Assembly: GCF_014489595.1 (NCBI RefSeq)
Contig: NZ_CP060790.1
Location: forward strand, 3,100,001-3,164,000
From: Paenacidovorax monticola
GTDB taxonomy: Bacteria > Pseudomonadota > Gammaproteobacteria > Burkholderiales > Burkholderiaceae_C
DNA length: 64,000 nt
Direction: 5' to 3'
A program made the translations under genes and the position numbers. This document shows, one piece after another, positions 1 through 11,386 of the stretch (its first letter is position 1; each line of letters starts with the position of its first letter). The notes below the pieces were generated by a model. It was not told the origin of the DNA. It made no database searches and saw only the letters and a list, made by a program, of their open reading frames with translations.

Positions 1-111
1 GGCCTGGGTCTGGCCATCGTCCGGCGCGTGATGCAGCTGCACGGCGGCAGCATGGCCGTGCAGAGCGGCAGCCCGGGGCTGCGCGTGGAGCTGCGGTTCG
101 CGCCTGCATAG
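1..111 (+). CDS. Sensor histidine kinase, C-terminal end only (CreC candidate)
   Basis: Only the last 36 residues are inside the window. They begin with GLGLAIV, the G2 box of a HATPase_c domain, followed by a hydrophilic stretch with HGGS and a final beta strand, which is the normal end of a membrane sensor kinase. The gene stops with TAG and converges on the diguanylate cyclase 12 bases away. A creD gene with an upstream cre-tag lies 1.6 kb downstream on the same strand, so this kinase is a plausible CreC, the sensor that controls CreB. That identity is inference from context, because the sensor domain is off the window. Confidence 0.8.
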   Translation, partial: GLGLAIVRRVMQLHGGSMAVQSGSPGLRVELRFAPA

Positions 112-123
112 CGGCGCCGGGGC

Positions 124-1055
124 TCAGCCCGCCGCGTCCACGATGCGGTTGCGCCCGCCGTGCTTGGCGCGGTAGAGCCGCCGGTCCACGTCGTCGAGAA
201 AGCGCATCGGGTCGTCGCGTTCGCCAGGCACGAGGGTGCCGCCGCCAATGCTCACCGTGAGCAGCTGGCCGATCGGCGAATCTCCATGCGCGATCTGCGC
301 CTTGAACACCGCCTGCCGGCAGCGCTCGGCCACCGTGCGCGCGGCATGCGCATCGCTCGCGGCAGCAGCAGCACGAACTCCTCGCCGCCGTAACGCGCCA
401 GGAAGTCGCGCGGCCGGTGCGCGGCGCTGGCCAGCGCCCGGGCCACGCGCTTGAGGCATTCGTCGCCCTCCACATGGCCGTAGGCGTCGTTGTAGCGCTT
501 GAAGAAATCCACGTCGAAGAGCAGCAGCGACAGCGGCTGCGACTCGCGCCGCGCATCCTGCCATTCACGGTCGAACACGGCGTCGAACTTGCGGCGGTTG
601 TTCACGCCCGTGAGCCCGTCGCGGAACGACAGGTCCTCCAGCTCCTGCTGCAGGCTCAGCAGCTTCTCCTCGTTCTGCTTGCGCTCGGTGATGTCGAACA
701 TGAAGCCCACGAGCGACACCACATTGCCCTGCAGATCGCGCACCACATGCACCACGTCGCGGATCCATACATAGTCGCCCTGGGTGGTGAGCGCGCGGTA
801 GTCCGCCTCATGGTCCACGCCCGACTGCGACTGGGAGATGCAGAAATTGACCACGCGCTCGCGGTCGTCGGGGTGCATGCGGTCGGCCCAGTCCTGCACC
901 GTGACCCAGCTCGTGGGCGCCCAGCCCAGCAGGCTCTCGATCTGCGGTCCGATATAGGCGAACGTGGCCGTGGCCCAATCGATCTTCCAGGGAATCGCAC
1001 GCGTGGATTCCAGCAGGGTGCGGTATAGCGCGTTGTCGGGTACGGTTTGGCTCAT
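124..1055 (-). CDS. PAS-GGDEF diguanylate cyclase, apparent frameshift
   Basis: This gene makes the second messenger c-di-GMP from two GTP. Residues about 15-130 form a PAS fold with a PAC segment (FMFDITERK), and the GGDEF domain follows (FRDGLTGVNNRR). The active site is GGEEF, and an inhibitory I-site RPRD lies five residues before it, so product feedback is expected. Right after GGEEFVLLLP the frame breaks near 360-362. The remaining domain (DAHAARTVAERC to SIGGG and YRAKHGGRN) continues in another frame. One missing base in a short G run restores a 310-aa protein. I start at the ATG of MSQTVPD; an upstream ATG at 1115 would add 20 residues. No membrane segment is seen, so the protein is probably cytoplasmic. 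Confidence 0.85.
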
Positions 1056-1171
1056 GGTGCGAAGGGACAGGGCCCGGGATCCGGACAAGCATAGCGAGAA
1101 CCGGCGTGAACCCATGCAGCACGGCGCTTTCGCCTATAGCATGGAAAGCCTTCCCCCTCATTCTCCGGCAT

Positions 1172-1630
1172 ATGAGTGACATCGAAATCCGCAGCATCCA
1201 GCCACACGACCAGGCCCAATGGCAACCGTTGTGGGCAGACTACAACGCCTTCTATGGCCGCTCGGGCCCCACGGCCCTGGCGCCCGCCATCACGGAGGCC
1301 ACCTGGCAGCGCTTCTTCGACCCCGCCGAGCCCGTGCACGCCCTCGTCGCGGTCCGTGAGGGGCAACTGGTCGGCCTGGCGCACTACCTGTTCCACCGCA
1401 GCACCATCCAGATCCAGCCCACCTGCTATCTGCAGGATTTGTTCACCTCGGAGCACGCCCGGGGCGCAGGCGTGGGCCGCCACCTGATCCAGGGCGTGTA
1501 CGCGCAGGCCCAGGCCGCGGGCTCGCCCCGGGTCTACTGGCAGACGCACGAAACCAACAGCGCGGCCATACAGCTGTATGCACGGCTGGCCGAGCGTTCG
1601 GGGTTCATCGTCTTTCGGAAGACGTTGTAG
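1172..1630 (+). CDS. GNAT family N-acetyltransferase
   Basis: This is a 152-aa single-domain acetyltransferase of the Gcn5 type. The acetyl-CoA binding motif is visible as ARGAGVGRHLI around residues 108-118. Typical GNAT strands precede it (HALVAVREGQLVGLAHY) and the closing alpha-beta unit follows (YWQTHETNSAAIQLYARL). The substrate cannot be told from sequence. It starts at MSDIEIRS; a longer in-frame start at 1106 lies in the divergent spacer and is less likely. It is divergent from the GGDEF gene and lies upstream of creD on the same strand. Confidence 0.88.
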   Translation: MSDIEIRSIQPHDQAQWQPLWADYNAFYGRSGPTALAPAITEATWQRFFDPAEPVHALVAVREGQLVGLAHYLFHRSTIQIQPTCYLQDLFTSEHARGAGVGRHLIQGVYAQAQAAGSPRVYWQTHETNSAAIQLYARLAERSGFIVFRKTL

Positions 1631-1658
1631 CCAGCGAGATGCCGGCTGGCGCACGCAC

Positions 1659-1674
1659 TTCACGCCGGCTTCAC
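1659..1674 (+). promoter_or_regulatory. cre-tag, candidate CreB binding site
   Basis: The sequence reads TTCAC-GCCGGC-TTCAC, an exact match to the known CreB/BlrA direct repeat TTCAC-N6-TTCAC. It lies 75 bases before the creD start codon, where a response regulator would activate transcription. The match and the position are seen; CreB binding is inferred from enterobacterial and pseudomonad work. Confidence 0.75.
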
Positions 1675-1748
1675 AAACTTCATGCCCTTCTCACGGGCGC
1701 TGCAGACACTGCCCTCCACAGACCCATCACCTATCTGCGGAGGAACCC

Positions 1749-3248
1749 TTGAGACACCCCCTGTTCGCCAAAATCGCCGCGCTCGCGGCCGTGACGCTGC
1801 TGCTGCTGTTCGGCCTGGGCCTGATCGAAGACGTGGTGCGCGACCGTCAGCGCTACCGCGCCGAGGCCACGCGCAGCGTGGCGCAAAGCCTGGCCGGGCC
1901 GCAGACGCTGCTGGGCCCGATGCTGCACAGCGCCTGCGTGGAAAGCTGGGACGTGGTGAGCGGCTCGGGCGCCGAGCGCCACACCACCGAGCAGCGGCGC
2001 GAGTTCCTGCTCACCGCCCTGCCCGAGCAGCTGCAGCTGCGCACGGGCGCCGCCATGGAGGAACGCGCGCGCGGGCTGCACAAGGTGAACGCCTACACGC
2101 TCAAGGCCCACGTGACGGCGCAGTGGGCCAGCCTGGCGAGCCTGCGGCCCGAGGGCACGGTAAAGGGCTCGCGCATGCAGTGCGGCGCCCCCATCCTGAT
2201 GGTGGGCGTGGGCGACGCGCGCGGCATCCGCACGGCCCAGGTGGAGGTGGATGGGCAGGCGCTCGCGCTCAAGCCCGGCACCTTCCACCCGGTGTACGCG
2301 CGCGGCCTGCACACGCCGCTGCCCGAGGCGCTGCGCGGGCAGGACGGCCCGGTGAGCGCCTCGCTCGACCTCGAGCTCGTGGGCACCGAGCGGCTGGCCA
2401 TCGTGCCGCTGGGCGGCACGACCGAGGTGCAGATGCAAAGCGGCTGGCCCCACCCCTCATTCGGCGGGCGCTTCCTGCCCTCCGAGCGCCAGGTCACGGG
2501 CGCAGGCTTCACGGCGCGCTGGCGCCTGTCGTCGCTCGCCACCACGGCCCAGCAGGATGTGGCCGAGAGCCGCAAGATCTGCGACAGCGCTCCGGCCGAC
2601 AGCCTCTCATACGACGCCGGCGAGAGCGGCGGCAAGGGCCAGGGGCCGGGCGGCTGCACCGACAGTTTCAGCGTGGGCTTCATCGACCCTGTGAACCCCT
2701 ATTCGCTCTCCGACCGCGCCACCAAGTATGGCGTGCTGTTCATCGCCCTCACCTTCGTGGCCGTGGGCCTGTTCGAGCTCATGGGCAATGGCCCCCACGC
2801 CCCGCCACTGCGCGGGTCGCTGCCCCCTGAGGGGGCCGCTTTTTTATCTGGGGGCGGCCCGGCGATGAAAAAACTGCGCGTGCACCCGGTGCAGTACCTG
2901 CTGGTGGGCAGCGCGCTGTGCAGCTTCTTCCTGCTGCTCGTGAGCCTGTCGGAACACCTGCCGTTCGGCGCCTCGTACGCGATCGCAGCCACGGCCTGCG
3001 TGCTGCTGCTGGGCTACTACGCGAGCCACATGCTGGGCAGCCTGCGGCGCGGGGTGCCGTTCGGCGCGCTGATCGGGCTGCTCTATGGCCTGCTGTACGT
3101 GCTGCTGCAACTGGAGCAGACCGCCCTGGTCGTGGGCGCGCTCTCGCTGTTCACCGTGCTGGCCGCCGTGATGGTGCTCACCCGCCGCGTGAACTGGTAC
3201 GGGCTCTCTCCGGCCCGCCCCGCACAGGCCGCGCCGGAGGCCGCATGA
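1749..3248 (+). CDS. creD: CreD family inner membrane protein with an in-frame repeat insertion
   Basis: CreD is an inner-membrane envelope-integrity protein controlled by CreBC. The 499-aa product has the family layout: an N-terminal membrane helix (residues about 8-28), the motif LAGPQTLLGP, a large periplasmic domain, and several C-terminal helices starting at FIALTFVAVGLFEL and continuing after KLRVHPVQYLLVG. The start is a TTG preceded by CGGAGGA. Between LFELM and KKLRVHPVQYLL, two parts normally joined, about 28 residues are inserted (including SLPPEGA and GPAMKK). They are encoded by repeat R1 at 2790-2872. The insertion keeps the frame and falls in a cytoplasmic loop between helices, so the protein may still work. 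The stop overlaps the next start (ATGA). Confidence 0.9.
   Translation: MRHPLFAKIAALAAVTLLLLFGLGLIEDVVRDRQRYRAEATRSVAQSLAGPQTLLGPMLHSACVESWDVVSGSGAERHTTEQRREFLLTALPEQLQLRTGAAMEERARGLHKVNAYTLKAHVTAQWASLASLRPEGTVKGSRMQCGAPILMVGVGDARGIRTAQVEVDGQALALKPGTFHPVYARGLHTPLPEALRGQDGPVSASLDLELVGTERLAIVPLGGTTEVQMQSGWPHPSFGGRFLPSERQVTGAGFTARWRLSSLATTAQQDVAESRKICDSAPADSLSYDAGESGGKGQGPGGCTDSFSVGFIDPVNPYSLSDRATKYGVLFIALTFVAVGLFELMGNGPHAPPLRGSLPPEGAAFLSGGGPAMKKLRVHPVQYLLVGSALCSFFLLLVSLSEHLPFGASYAIAATACVLLLGYYASHMLGSLRRGVPFGALIGLLYGLLYVLLQLEQTALVVGALSLFTVLAAVMVLTRRVNWYGLSPARPAQAAPEAA
2790..2872 (+). repeat. Repeat R1, copy a, inside creD
   Basis: A palindromic element of about 83 bp. It starts at CCCCCACGC, has a central hairpin TGCCCCCTGAGGGGGC and ends GGGGGCGGCCCGGCGATG followed by an A run. 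Copies lie at 3533-3611 and, reversed, at 42930-43013. Here it is translated in frame within creD. Confidence 0.8.
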
Positions 3249-3517
3249 ACGCCGCCACGACCCGGTGGGCCACCCACCTCAGCGAAGCCCGGCCGCTACC
3301 CGCCACCGCACTCACCGATGCCGAGGCCGCGCGCGTGCAGCGCCACCGCGACCGCCTGCTCGCCGCGCTGCAGGCGCGTGACCGCGATGCGCTGCGCGGC
3401 GCCAAGCAGGCTGTGCTGCAGGCCGCCTACCGTGCGGGCGGCCGGCCCGCGCTGCGGCAGGCGTTGCGCCAGCTGTCGTGGCACATGGCGGGCTGGCTGC
3501 TCACCGAGCACCGCTGA
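3245..3517 (+). CDS. Hypothetical 90-aa protein coupled to creD
   Basis: A small, alanine- and arginine-rich, helical-looking protein without signal peptide or membrane segment. Its ATG overlaps the creD stop codon (ATGA), so it is translationally coupled to creD and probably expressed with it. I recognise no family. The sequence contains repeated RALRQALRQL-like heptad patterns that suggest an amphipathic helix bundle. It ends TEHR just before an R1 repeat. The tight coupling is the main argument that the gene is real. Confidence 0.65.
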   Translation: MNAATTRWATHLSEARPLPATALTDAEAARVQRHRDRLLAALQARDRDALRGAKQAVLQAAYRAGGRPALRQALRQLSWHMAGWLLTEHR

Positions 3518-3532
3518 ACCCGGGACGGAAAT

Positions 3533-3611
3533 GGCACCCACGCTCCCCAATGCGTGGGCTCGCCGCCCTCAAGGGCCTTTCATCTTGGGACGGTCCGGCG
3601 ATGAAAAAAAG
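3533..3611 (+). repeat. Repeat R1, copy b, intergenic
   Basis: Shares CCCACGCTC at the start and CATCTTGGGACGGTCCGGCG-ATG-A7 at the end with copy a, with a degenerate central hairpin (GCCCTCAAGGGC). It fills most of the space between the creD operon and the convergent hemerythrin gene. Downstream GCCGC and GCGGC arms could form a weak terminator. Nothing else is seen in 3518-3669. Confidence 0.75.
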
Positions 3612-3669
3612 CCGCAGGCACTTCTCGCGCAAGCACCCGCGGCTGTCAAAAAACTTCCCCAATGCGCAC

Positions 3670-4179
3670 TCAGGCCACGGCGCGCTCCGGCTCAGGGGCC
3701 ACCTCGTCGCCGCTCGAACAAGCGCCGCCACAACCATGGATCAGCTCCCCCGGCAACGCCTGGGGCGCCAGCACGGTGCCTGTGGCAGGGTCGAAGCCCA
3801 CGCGGCGCAGATGCAGGGCCAGGGCCGCATCCATGGCTTGCGCGTGCTGCGGGAACCACACGGCCAGCTCCGAAGCCATGGCGCGCACCACGGGCAGTTC
3901 GCCCTGGGCTGCACGCGCCGCGCCTTCGCGCATGACCTGCAGCACCACCTTGTGCTGCATGCTGTGGCAGTTGCCCGAAGCGAAGCGCGTGGCGGCCATC
4001 CAGGCGTCTTCCTGGCCGAAATGCTGGTCGGTGTGGTCGATCAGCGCCTGCCAGGCCTGCAGCAGCGTGGCGTCATCGGCCTGCTCGACGGCGGCCAGCA
4101 GATCCACGAATTCGCGGTGGGTGTCGTCCATCAGCGGCAGATCAAGCACCAGGGCGTCGGACCAAGCGAGAGCGGCCAT
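3670..4179 (-). CDS. Bacteriohemerythrin
   Basis: A 169-aa protein with a complete hemerythrin di-iron site. The ligand set is H21, H53 and E57 (HFGQE), H72 and H76 (HSMQH), and H112 and D117 (HAQAMD). Such proteins bind oxygen reversibly, and some relay oxygen or NO signals or deliver oxygen to oxidases. A C-terminal tail of about 40 residues follows the domain and ends in an acidic and proline-rich stretch. The start is the second ATG (MAALAW), because AAGGA lies six bases before it. The ATG two codons upstream touches that ribosome binding site. It is a single-gene unit between an R1 repeat and the GntR gene. Confidence 0.9.
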   Translation of the reverse strand: MAALAWSDALVLDLPLMDDTHREFVDLLAAVEQADDATLLQAWQALIDHTDQHFGQEDAWMAATRFASGNCHSMQHKVVLQVMREGAARAAQGELPVVRAMASELAVWFPQHAQAMDAALALHLRRVGFDPATGTVLAPQALPGELIHGCGGACSSGDEVAPEPERAVA

Positions 4180-4348
4180 CTTCATTCCTTATCAACTGGA
4201 CGGCCAGCTTATCGGTCATGGTGGACCGGGCCTTTGACGCAAGTCAGTCATCCATGTCGCTGCGCACCGCCACAGTCCACGCCCCATGCAACCGGCGCGC
4301 CCCAGGCTGGAGCAGCCGAGCAAGGGCCTCGTGGGGATGTCGCTTCCC

Positions 4349-5041
4349 TCAACGCATGAGGAACTTCTCAACGTAGAGCTGGCGCGCGCGGTCCATGTGG
4401 TCCAGCGCGAGCTGGTGCAGCCGCGCGCGGTCGCAGGCATGCAGCGCCCTCACCATGGCCGCGTGCTCGCCGCAGGCCTGCTCGAGCGCCCGCGCGTCGG
4501 CGATGCCATAGGCGCGCGCGGGGAAGCTCAGCCAGTCGTGCAGGCGGATCGATTCGGCGATGTAGGGGTTGTCGCACAGGCCGTAGAACAGGCGGTGGAA
4601 GGCCATGTTCGTGCGGTGGATGGTGATGAGGTCGCCCGTAGCGGCAGCCTCGGCATGGGCCTGCGCTGCGGCCTCGACGGCGGCCATGCGCTCGAGCGCC
4701 ACGGGCAGCGGCATGGCCGCCACGGCCGCGCCGTGCAGCACGGCGCGGAAATGGTAGAGGTCGCGCAGGCTCTGATCGTCGAAGCGCCGGATGCGCGCGC
4801 CCAGGTGCGGCGGCTTGACGACCACGCCCAGGCGCTGCAGCTCGGCCAGCGCCGCGCGCACCACGTGCCGCTTGGCGTCGTAGTCCTCCATGAGGTGGTC
4901 TTCGATCAGCCGGTTGCGCGGCAGGATGCGGCCACGAATGATGTCAGTCTCGATCGCCTCGATGACGGCAGCCACCTGCGCCGGCAGGGTGGCATGGGGA
5001 AAGGCGCCGGTGTCGGTGGCGGCCAGCCGGTTTTTGCTCAT
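4349..5041 (-). CDS. GntR family transcriptional regulator (FCD domain)
   Basis: A 230-aa FadR-type regulator. The winged helix is at residues about 15-80 (AIETDIIRGRILPRNRLIEDHLMEDYDAKRH is split by the usual turn), and a C-terminal FCD ligand domain follows (HRTNMAFHRLFY, HAAMVRALHACDRARLHQLALDHM). FCD domains usually bind an organic acid, often with a metal held by histidines and an aspartate. The gene is divergent from an aldehyde dehydrogenase, a 6PGDH-like dehydrogenase and a Bug receptor, which it probably controls. A perfect palindrome in the shared spacer is the candidate operator. The start is MSKNRLA; upstream in-frame codons reach into the promoter region and were not used. Confidence 0.88.
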   Translation of the reverse strand: MSKNRLAATDTGAFPHATLPAQVAAVIEAIETDIIRGRILPRNRLIEDHLMEDYDAKRHVVRAALAELQRLGVVVKPPHLGARIRRFDDQSLRDLYHFRAVLHGAAVAAMPLPVALERMAAVEAAAQAHAEAAATGDLITIHRTNMAFHRLFYGLCDNPYIAESIRLHDWLSFPARAYGIADARALEQACGEHAAMVRALHACDRARLHQLALDHMDRARQLYVEKFLMR

Positions 5042-5118
5042 GGCCCGATGGTAGTCAACAGCGCCGCGCCCGGCGTGGCGGGGCCGGTGTGCGGCACTGG
5101 TTTTTATCAATAGTTTTA

Positions 5119-5134
5119 TCGCCAATATTGGCGA
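5119..5134. promoter_or_regulatory. Perfect 16-bp palindrome, candidate GntR operator
   Basis: TCGCCAATATTGGCGA is a perfect palindrome with an AT centre. It sits in the spacer between the divergent GntR gene (start 5041) and the aldehyde dehydrogenase (start 5204), where an autoregulating FadR-type repressor would bind. Binding is inference. Confidence 0.5.
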
Positions 5135-5203
5135 CAACGCGCTCGTTGTGTTTCGCGTTTCGGCTCCCTAGACTGCCGCCCGGAATCACCCCAGGAAAGA
5201 CCC

Positions 5204-6639
5204 ATGGCACCGTCCCCAGCCGCCACCGAACTCATCAGCACCAACCCCGCCAACGGCGCCGAGATCGCGCGCGTCCCCATCACCACGCCCGACGAACTGA
5301 ACGCGGCCGTGGACCGTGCCTGGCAGGCATTCCACCACTCGGGCTGGAAGTCGCTGCTGCCGCACAGGCGCGCGCTCGTGCTGCACGCGATCGCCGACGG
5401 CCTCGTGGCCGAGAAGGAGCCGCTCGCGCGCCTGCAGATGCAGGACAACGGCAAGCCGCTGGGCGAATGCCGCGGCATGGTGGAGTCGGCCATCGGCACC
5501 TTCCGCTACTACGCCGGCGTCTGCGAGACGCTGGAGACCGACGTGACGCCCGCGCGCGGCGACTATGTCTCGTTCACCGTGCTGGAACCCTTTGGCGTGG
5601 TGGCCGCGATCACGCCCTGGAACTCGCCGATCATGAACGATGCGACCAAGGTCGCGCCCGCGCTCGCGGCGGGCAATGCCGTGATCCTCAAGCCCTCGGA
5701 AGACTCGCCGCTGCTCGCCCCCGAGCTGGCGCGCATCGCACGGGCCGCAGGCCTGCCCGAGGGCCTGCTGCAGGTGGTGCAGGGCCGTGGCGCCGACGTG
5801 GGCGCGGCCCTGGTGACCCACCCCGGCGTGCGCATGGTCTCGTTCACGGGCGGCACCGTGTCGGGCCGCGCGATTGCACGCGTGGCGGGCGACCGCCTCG
5901 TGCCCACGGCTCTCGAACTCGGCGGCAAGTCGCCCCATGTGGTGTTCGCCGACGCGAACCGCGAGCATGCCGTGGCAGCCGTGGTGGCGGGCATCTTCGG
6001 ATCGGCGGGCCAGTCCTGCGTGGCCGGCTCGCGCCTGTTTATCGAGACCAGAATCTACGACGAGGTGCTGGCCCAGGTCGTGGCGCGCGCCCGGGGCATC
6101 CGCGTGGCCCCGCCCGACGCCGAAGGCGTGGAGATGGGCCACTGGCCTCGTTCCACCATCGCGAGCGCGTGGCAGCCTTCGTCGAGCGCGCGCGTGCCGA
6201 GGGCGGCCGCGTGCTGTGCGGCGGCGCGGCGCCCACGGGCGGCGTGTTCGACCAGGGCGCCTACTACCTGCCCACGGTGATCGATGGCCTCTCGTACGAT
6301 GCCGCCGCCTGCCAGGAAGAGGCCTTCGGCCCCGTGCTCGTGGCCTTGCCGTTCCAGGACGAGGCCGACCTCATTGCCCAGGCCAACGGCACGGCCTTCG
6401 GCCTGGCTTGCGGCATCTGGACCGAGAGCTTCAAGCGTGCCTGGCGCATCGGCCGTGCGCTCGAAGCCGGATCGGTCTGGATCAACACCTACAAGCAGTC
6501 CGTGACCAGCACGCCCTTCGGCGGCTTCAAGAACAGCGGCATCGGCCGCGAAAAAGGCATCGACGGCCTGAAGCTCTACGCCCAGGTCAAGAGCATGTAC
6601 TTCGGCCTGCACGAACTGCCGCTGGCCGTGGCCAAGTGA
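5204..6639 (+). CDS. NAD(P)-dependent aldehyde dehydrogenase, apparent frameshift
   Basis: Oxidises an aldehyde to the acid. Visible family motifs are ITPWNSP, the cofactor lysine segment ILKPSED, SFTGGTVSGR, the base glutamate in LELGGKSP, the catalytic cysteine in GQSCVAGS, EEAFGPV, and the C-terminal TPFGGFKNSGIGRE. The frame breaks at about 6138-6140 (VEMGP then LASFHHRERVAAF), and one missing C in a GGCCC run restores 478 residues, the normal length. It is the first gene after a divergent GntR regulator, 32 bases before a 6PGDH-like dehydrogenase and followed by a Bug receptor. The substrate is therefore probably a hydroxy-acid-derived semialdehyde, which is inference. Confidence 0.88.
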
Positions 6640-6671
6640 GCCCCATTTCCTTTCCTTCTTCGCCAGACACC

Positions 6672-7568
6672 ATGACCCAGCCATCTCCTGTCGCCATCTA
6701 CGGCCTCGGCAACATGGGCTATCCGCTCGCCGAGCGCGTTGGCCGCCAGTTTCCCACCCAGGTGTTCGACCTCGACGCCGCCGCGCTGCAGCGCGCCCAG
6801 GCGGCGTTTGGTGCCACGCCCATCGCGGCGCCGTCGGACCTCGCAGGCACGCGGACCGTGGTGCTGTGCCTGCCCAGCCCCGCCATCTCGCAATCCGTGC
6901 TGCAGCAGATCGCGCCCCACCTGCCGCGCGGCGCCGTAGTGCTGGAGACCAGCACCGTGAACCCCGAGCACATCCACGCCGCGCAAAAACTGCTCGCCCC
7001 CTACGGCATCGACGTGGTGGACGCCTCCATCCTGGCCGGCGTGGGCCAGATGGTGGCGGGCACGGCCTCGCTCGCATTGGGCGGCGACCCGGCCGCCATC
7101 GCGCGCACCCAGGGCGTGCTCGATGCGATCGCGAGCAAGCAGGTCTACTTCGGCGCGCTGGGTGCGGGCGCGGCGGCCAAGGTGATCAACAACGCCGTGG
7201 CCCATGCCGTGATGATCGTGGTGGCCGAGGCGGGCGCCATGGCCACGGCCGCGGGCGTGGACTGCCAGAAACTCATCGCCCTGCTGTCCGACGCGCAGAT
7301 GGGCCTGCACCGCCCGCTGACCTACCGCTATGCCGAGCGCATCGTGCAAGGCGACTACGCGGGCGGCATGCCGCTGGACGCCGCGCGCAAGGATTCGGTG
7401 CTGGCGCTGCAGCTTGCCCAGACGCTGGGCGTGCCGCTGTTCGCGATCCAGAGCTCGCACAGCGTGTACGACATGGCCGCGGCCGCGGGCCATGGCCGCG
7501 ACGACTACGCCGCCGTGGCCAAGCTCTGGGCCGACTGGGGCTGCCCCACGGTGCCCCCGGCTGCCTGA
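6672..7568 (+). CDS. NAD(P)-dependent 3-hydroxyacid dehydrogenase family oxidoreductase
   Basis: A 298-aa enzyme of the 6-phosphogluconate/3-hydroxyisobutyrate dehydrogenase superfamily. It starts with the Rossmann motif IYGLGNMGYPLA. The substrate region is DASILAGVGQMVAGTASLALGG, and the catalytic lysine is in AGAAAKVINNAVAH. It lies between an aldehyde dehydrogenase and a Bug receptor, so it likely oxidises a beta-hydroxy acid in the same route. The exact substrate is unknown. The ILAGVG segment differs from the usual DAPVSGG of 3-hydroxyisobutyrate dehydrogenase, so that name would be too specific. Confidence 0.85.
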   Translation: MTQPSPVAIYGLGNMGYPLAERVGRQFPTQVFDLDAAALQRAQAAFGATPIAAPSDLAGTRTVVLCLPSPAISQSVLQQIAPHLPRGAVVLETSTVNPEHIHAAQKLLAPYGIDVVDASILAGVGQMVAGTASLALGGDPAAIARTQGVLDAIASKQVYFGALGAGAAAKVINNAVAHAVMIVVAEAGAMATAAGVDCQKLIALLSDAQMGLHRPLTYRYAERIVQGDYAGGMPLDAARKDSVLALQLAQTLGVPLFAIQSSHSVYDMAAAAGHGRDDYAAVAKLWADWGCPTVPPAA

Positions 7569-7606
7569 GCCCTTCCCCTCCCGCATCGAACCATCCCAGG
7601 AGACAT

Positions 7607-8590
7607 ATGACTTCCACCGCATCCCCCTTCTTCGCGCGCACGCGCCGCCGCCTGGCCCTGGCCCTGGGCGCGCTTGCGCTCTGCGCGGGCCCGGCCTGGG
7701 CCGCCTGGCCCGAGAAACCCATCGAGCTGGTGGTCGGCTTCGCAGCCGGCGGCGGCACCGACATCACGGCGCGCACGCTGGCCGTGCACCTGTCCAGGCA
7801 CCTGGGCGCGCAGGTGGTGGTGACGAACAAGATCGGCGCCTCGGGCGAGCTAGGCCTGGCGTACGTGGCCAAGGCCGCGCCCGACGGCCATGTGATCGGC
7901 ATGACCAACATGCCGGGCCTGGTCACGCTGCCGATCGAGCGCAAGACCCAGTTCAAGGGCAGCGACTTCGCCTACATCGCCAACCTCGTGCGCGATCCCA
8001 GCGCGTTCAGCGTGCTGGCCAGCAGCAAGTACAAGAACCTGGCCGACCTGGTCGCCGACGCCAAGGCGCGGCCCGGCGAGATCAGCTATGGATCCACCGG
8101 CGTGGGCACGGACGACCACCTTGCCATGGTGCTGTTCGAGCGCCTCACCGGCACGCAGCTCAACCACGTGCCCTACAACGGCGCAGGCCCGCTGCGCACG
8201 GCCGTGCTGGGCGGCCATGTGGTGATCGGCGGCATGAACCTCGGCGAGGTCATGCCCTTCAAGGACAAGGTGCGCGTGTTGGGGCAGGCCAGCCCCGCAC
8301 GCTCGCGCCTCGCGCCCGATGTGCCGAGCTTCAACGAGCAGGGCGTGAACCTGGTGTTCAACTCCGAACGCGGCATCGTCGCGCCCGCCGGCATTCCCGC
8401 CGCCGTGCAGCAGCGCCTGACCGAGGCCCTGCGCGCGATCGCCGCCGACCCCGAGTTCCAGAAACAGATGCAGGTGCAGTTCACCGAGATGGACTACCTG
8501 GAGGGAGCCGCCTGGAAGGCCCGCCTCGACAAGGCCACGGCCGACTTCAACACGCTGTGGAAGTCGGCCCCCTGGGCTGACGCGAAGTAG
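7607..8590 (+). CDS. Bug family (TctC-like) periplasmic solute-binding protein
   Basis: A 327-aa receptor. The signal peptide has RTRRR, a hydrophobic core, and cleavage after AWA. The mature start WPEKPIELVVGFAAGGGTDITART is the typical Bug pocket strand and loop, broken here only by the usual GGG turn. Later motifs are HVPYNGAGPLRTAVLGGHV and VPSFNEQG. Bug proteins bind carboxylates or related small solutes. AGGAG lies five bases before the start. It closes the GntR-controlled gene group and is followed by a terminator. No TctA/TctB membrane genes are nearby, so its transport partner must be elsewhere, or it acts in sensing. Confidence 0.92.
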   Translation: MTSTASPFFARTRRRLALALGALALCAGPAWAAWPEKPIELVVGFAAGGGTDITARTLAVHLSRHLGAQVVVTNKIGASGELGLAYVAKAAPDGHVIGMTNMPGLVTLPIERKTQFKGSDFAYIANLVRDPSAFSVLASSKYKNLADLVADAKARPGEISYGSTGVGTDDHLAMVLFERLTGTQLNHVPYNGAGPLRTAVLGGHVVIGGMNLGEVMPFKDKVRVLGQASPARSRLAPDVPSFNEQGVNLVFNSERGIVAPAGIPAAVQQRLTEALRAIAADPEFQKQMQVQFTEMDYLEGAAWKARLDKATADFNTLWKSAPWADAK

Positions 8591-8601
8591 CCCGGTAGGG
8601 C

Positions 8602-8632
8602 AAAAAAAGCCCCGCATCGCGGGGCTTTCTTT
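8602..8632. terminator. Bidirectional rho-independent terminator
   Basis: AGCCCCGC and GCGGGGCT form an 8-bp stem with a 3-base loop, flanked by an A run on the left and a T run on the right. It serves both the Bug gene and the convergent metH gene. Confidence 0.9.
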
Positions 8633-8644
8633 GTGGCGTGCACA

Positions 8645-11383
<2,739 letters not shown>

Positions 11384-11386
11384 AGG

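Noticed and set aside
124..1055. True pseudogene of a diguanylate cyclase
   Set aside because: Only one base is missing, both halves are well conserved, and ten other genes show the same kind of single-base loss. Consensus error is more likely.
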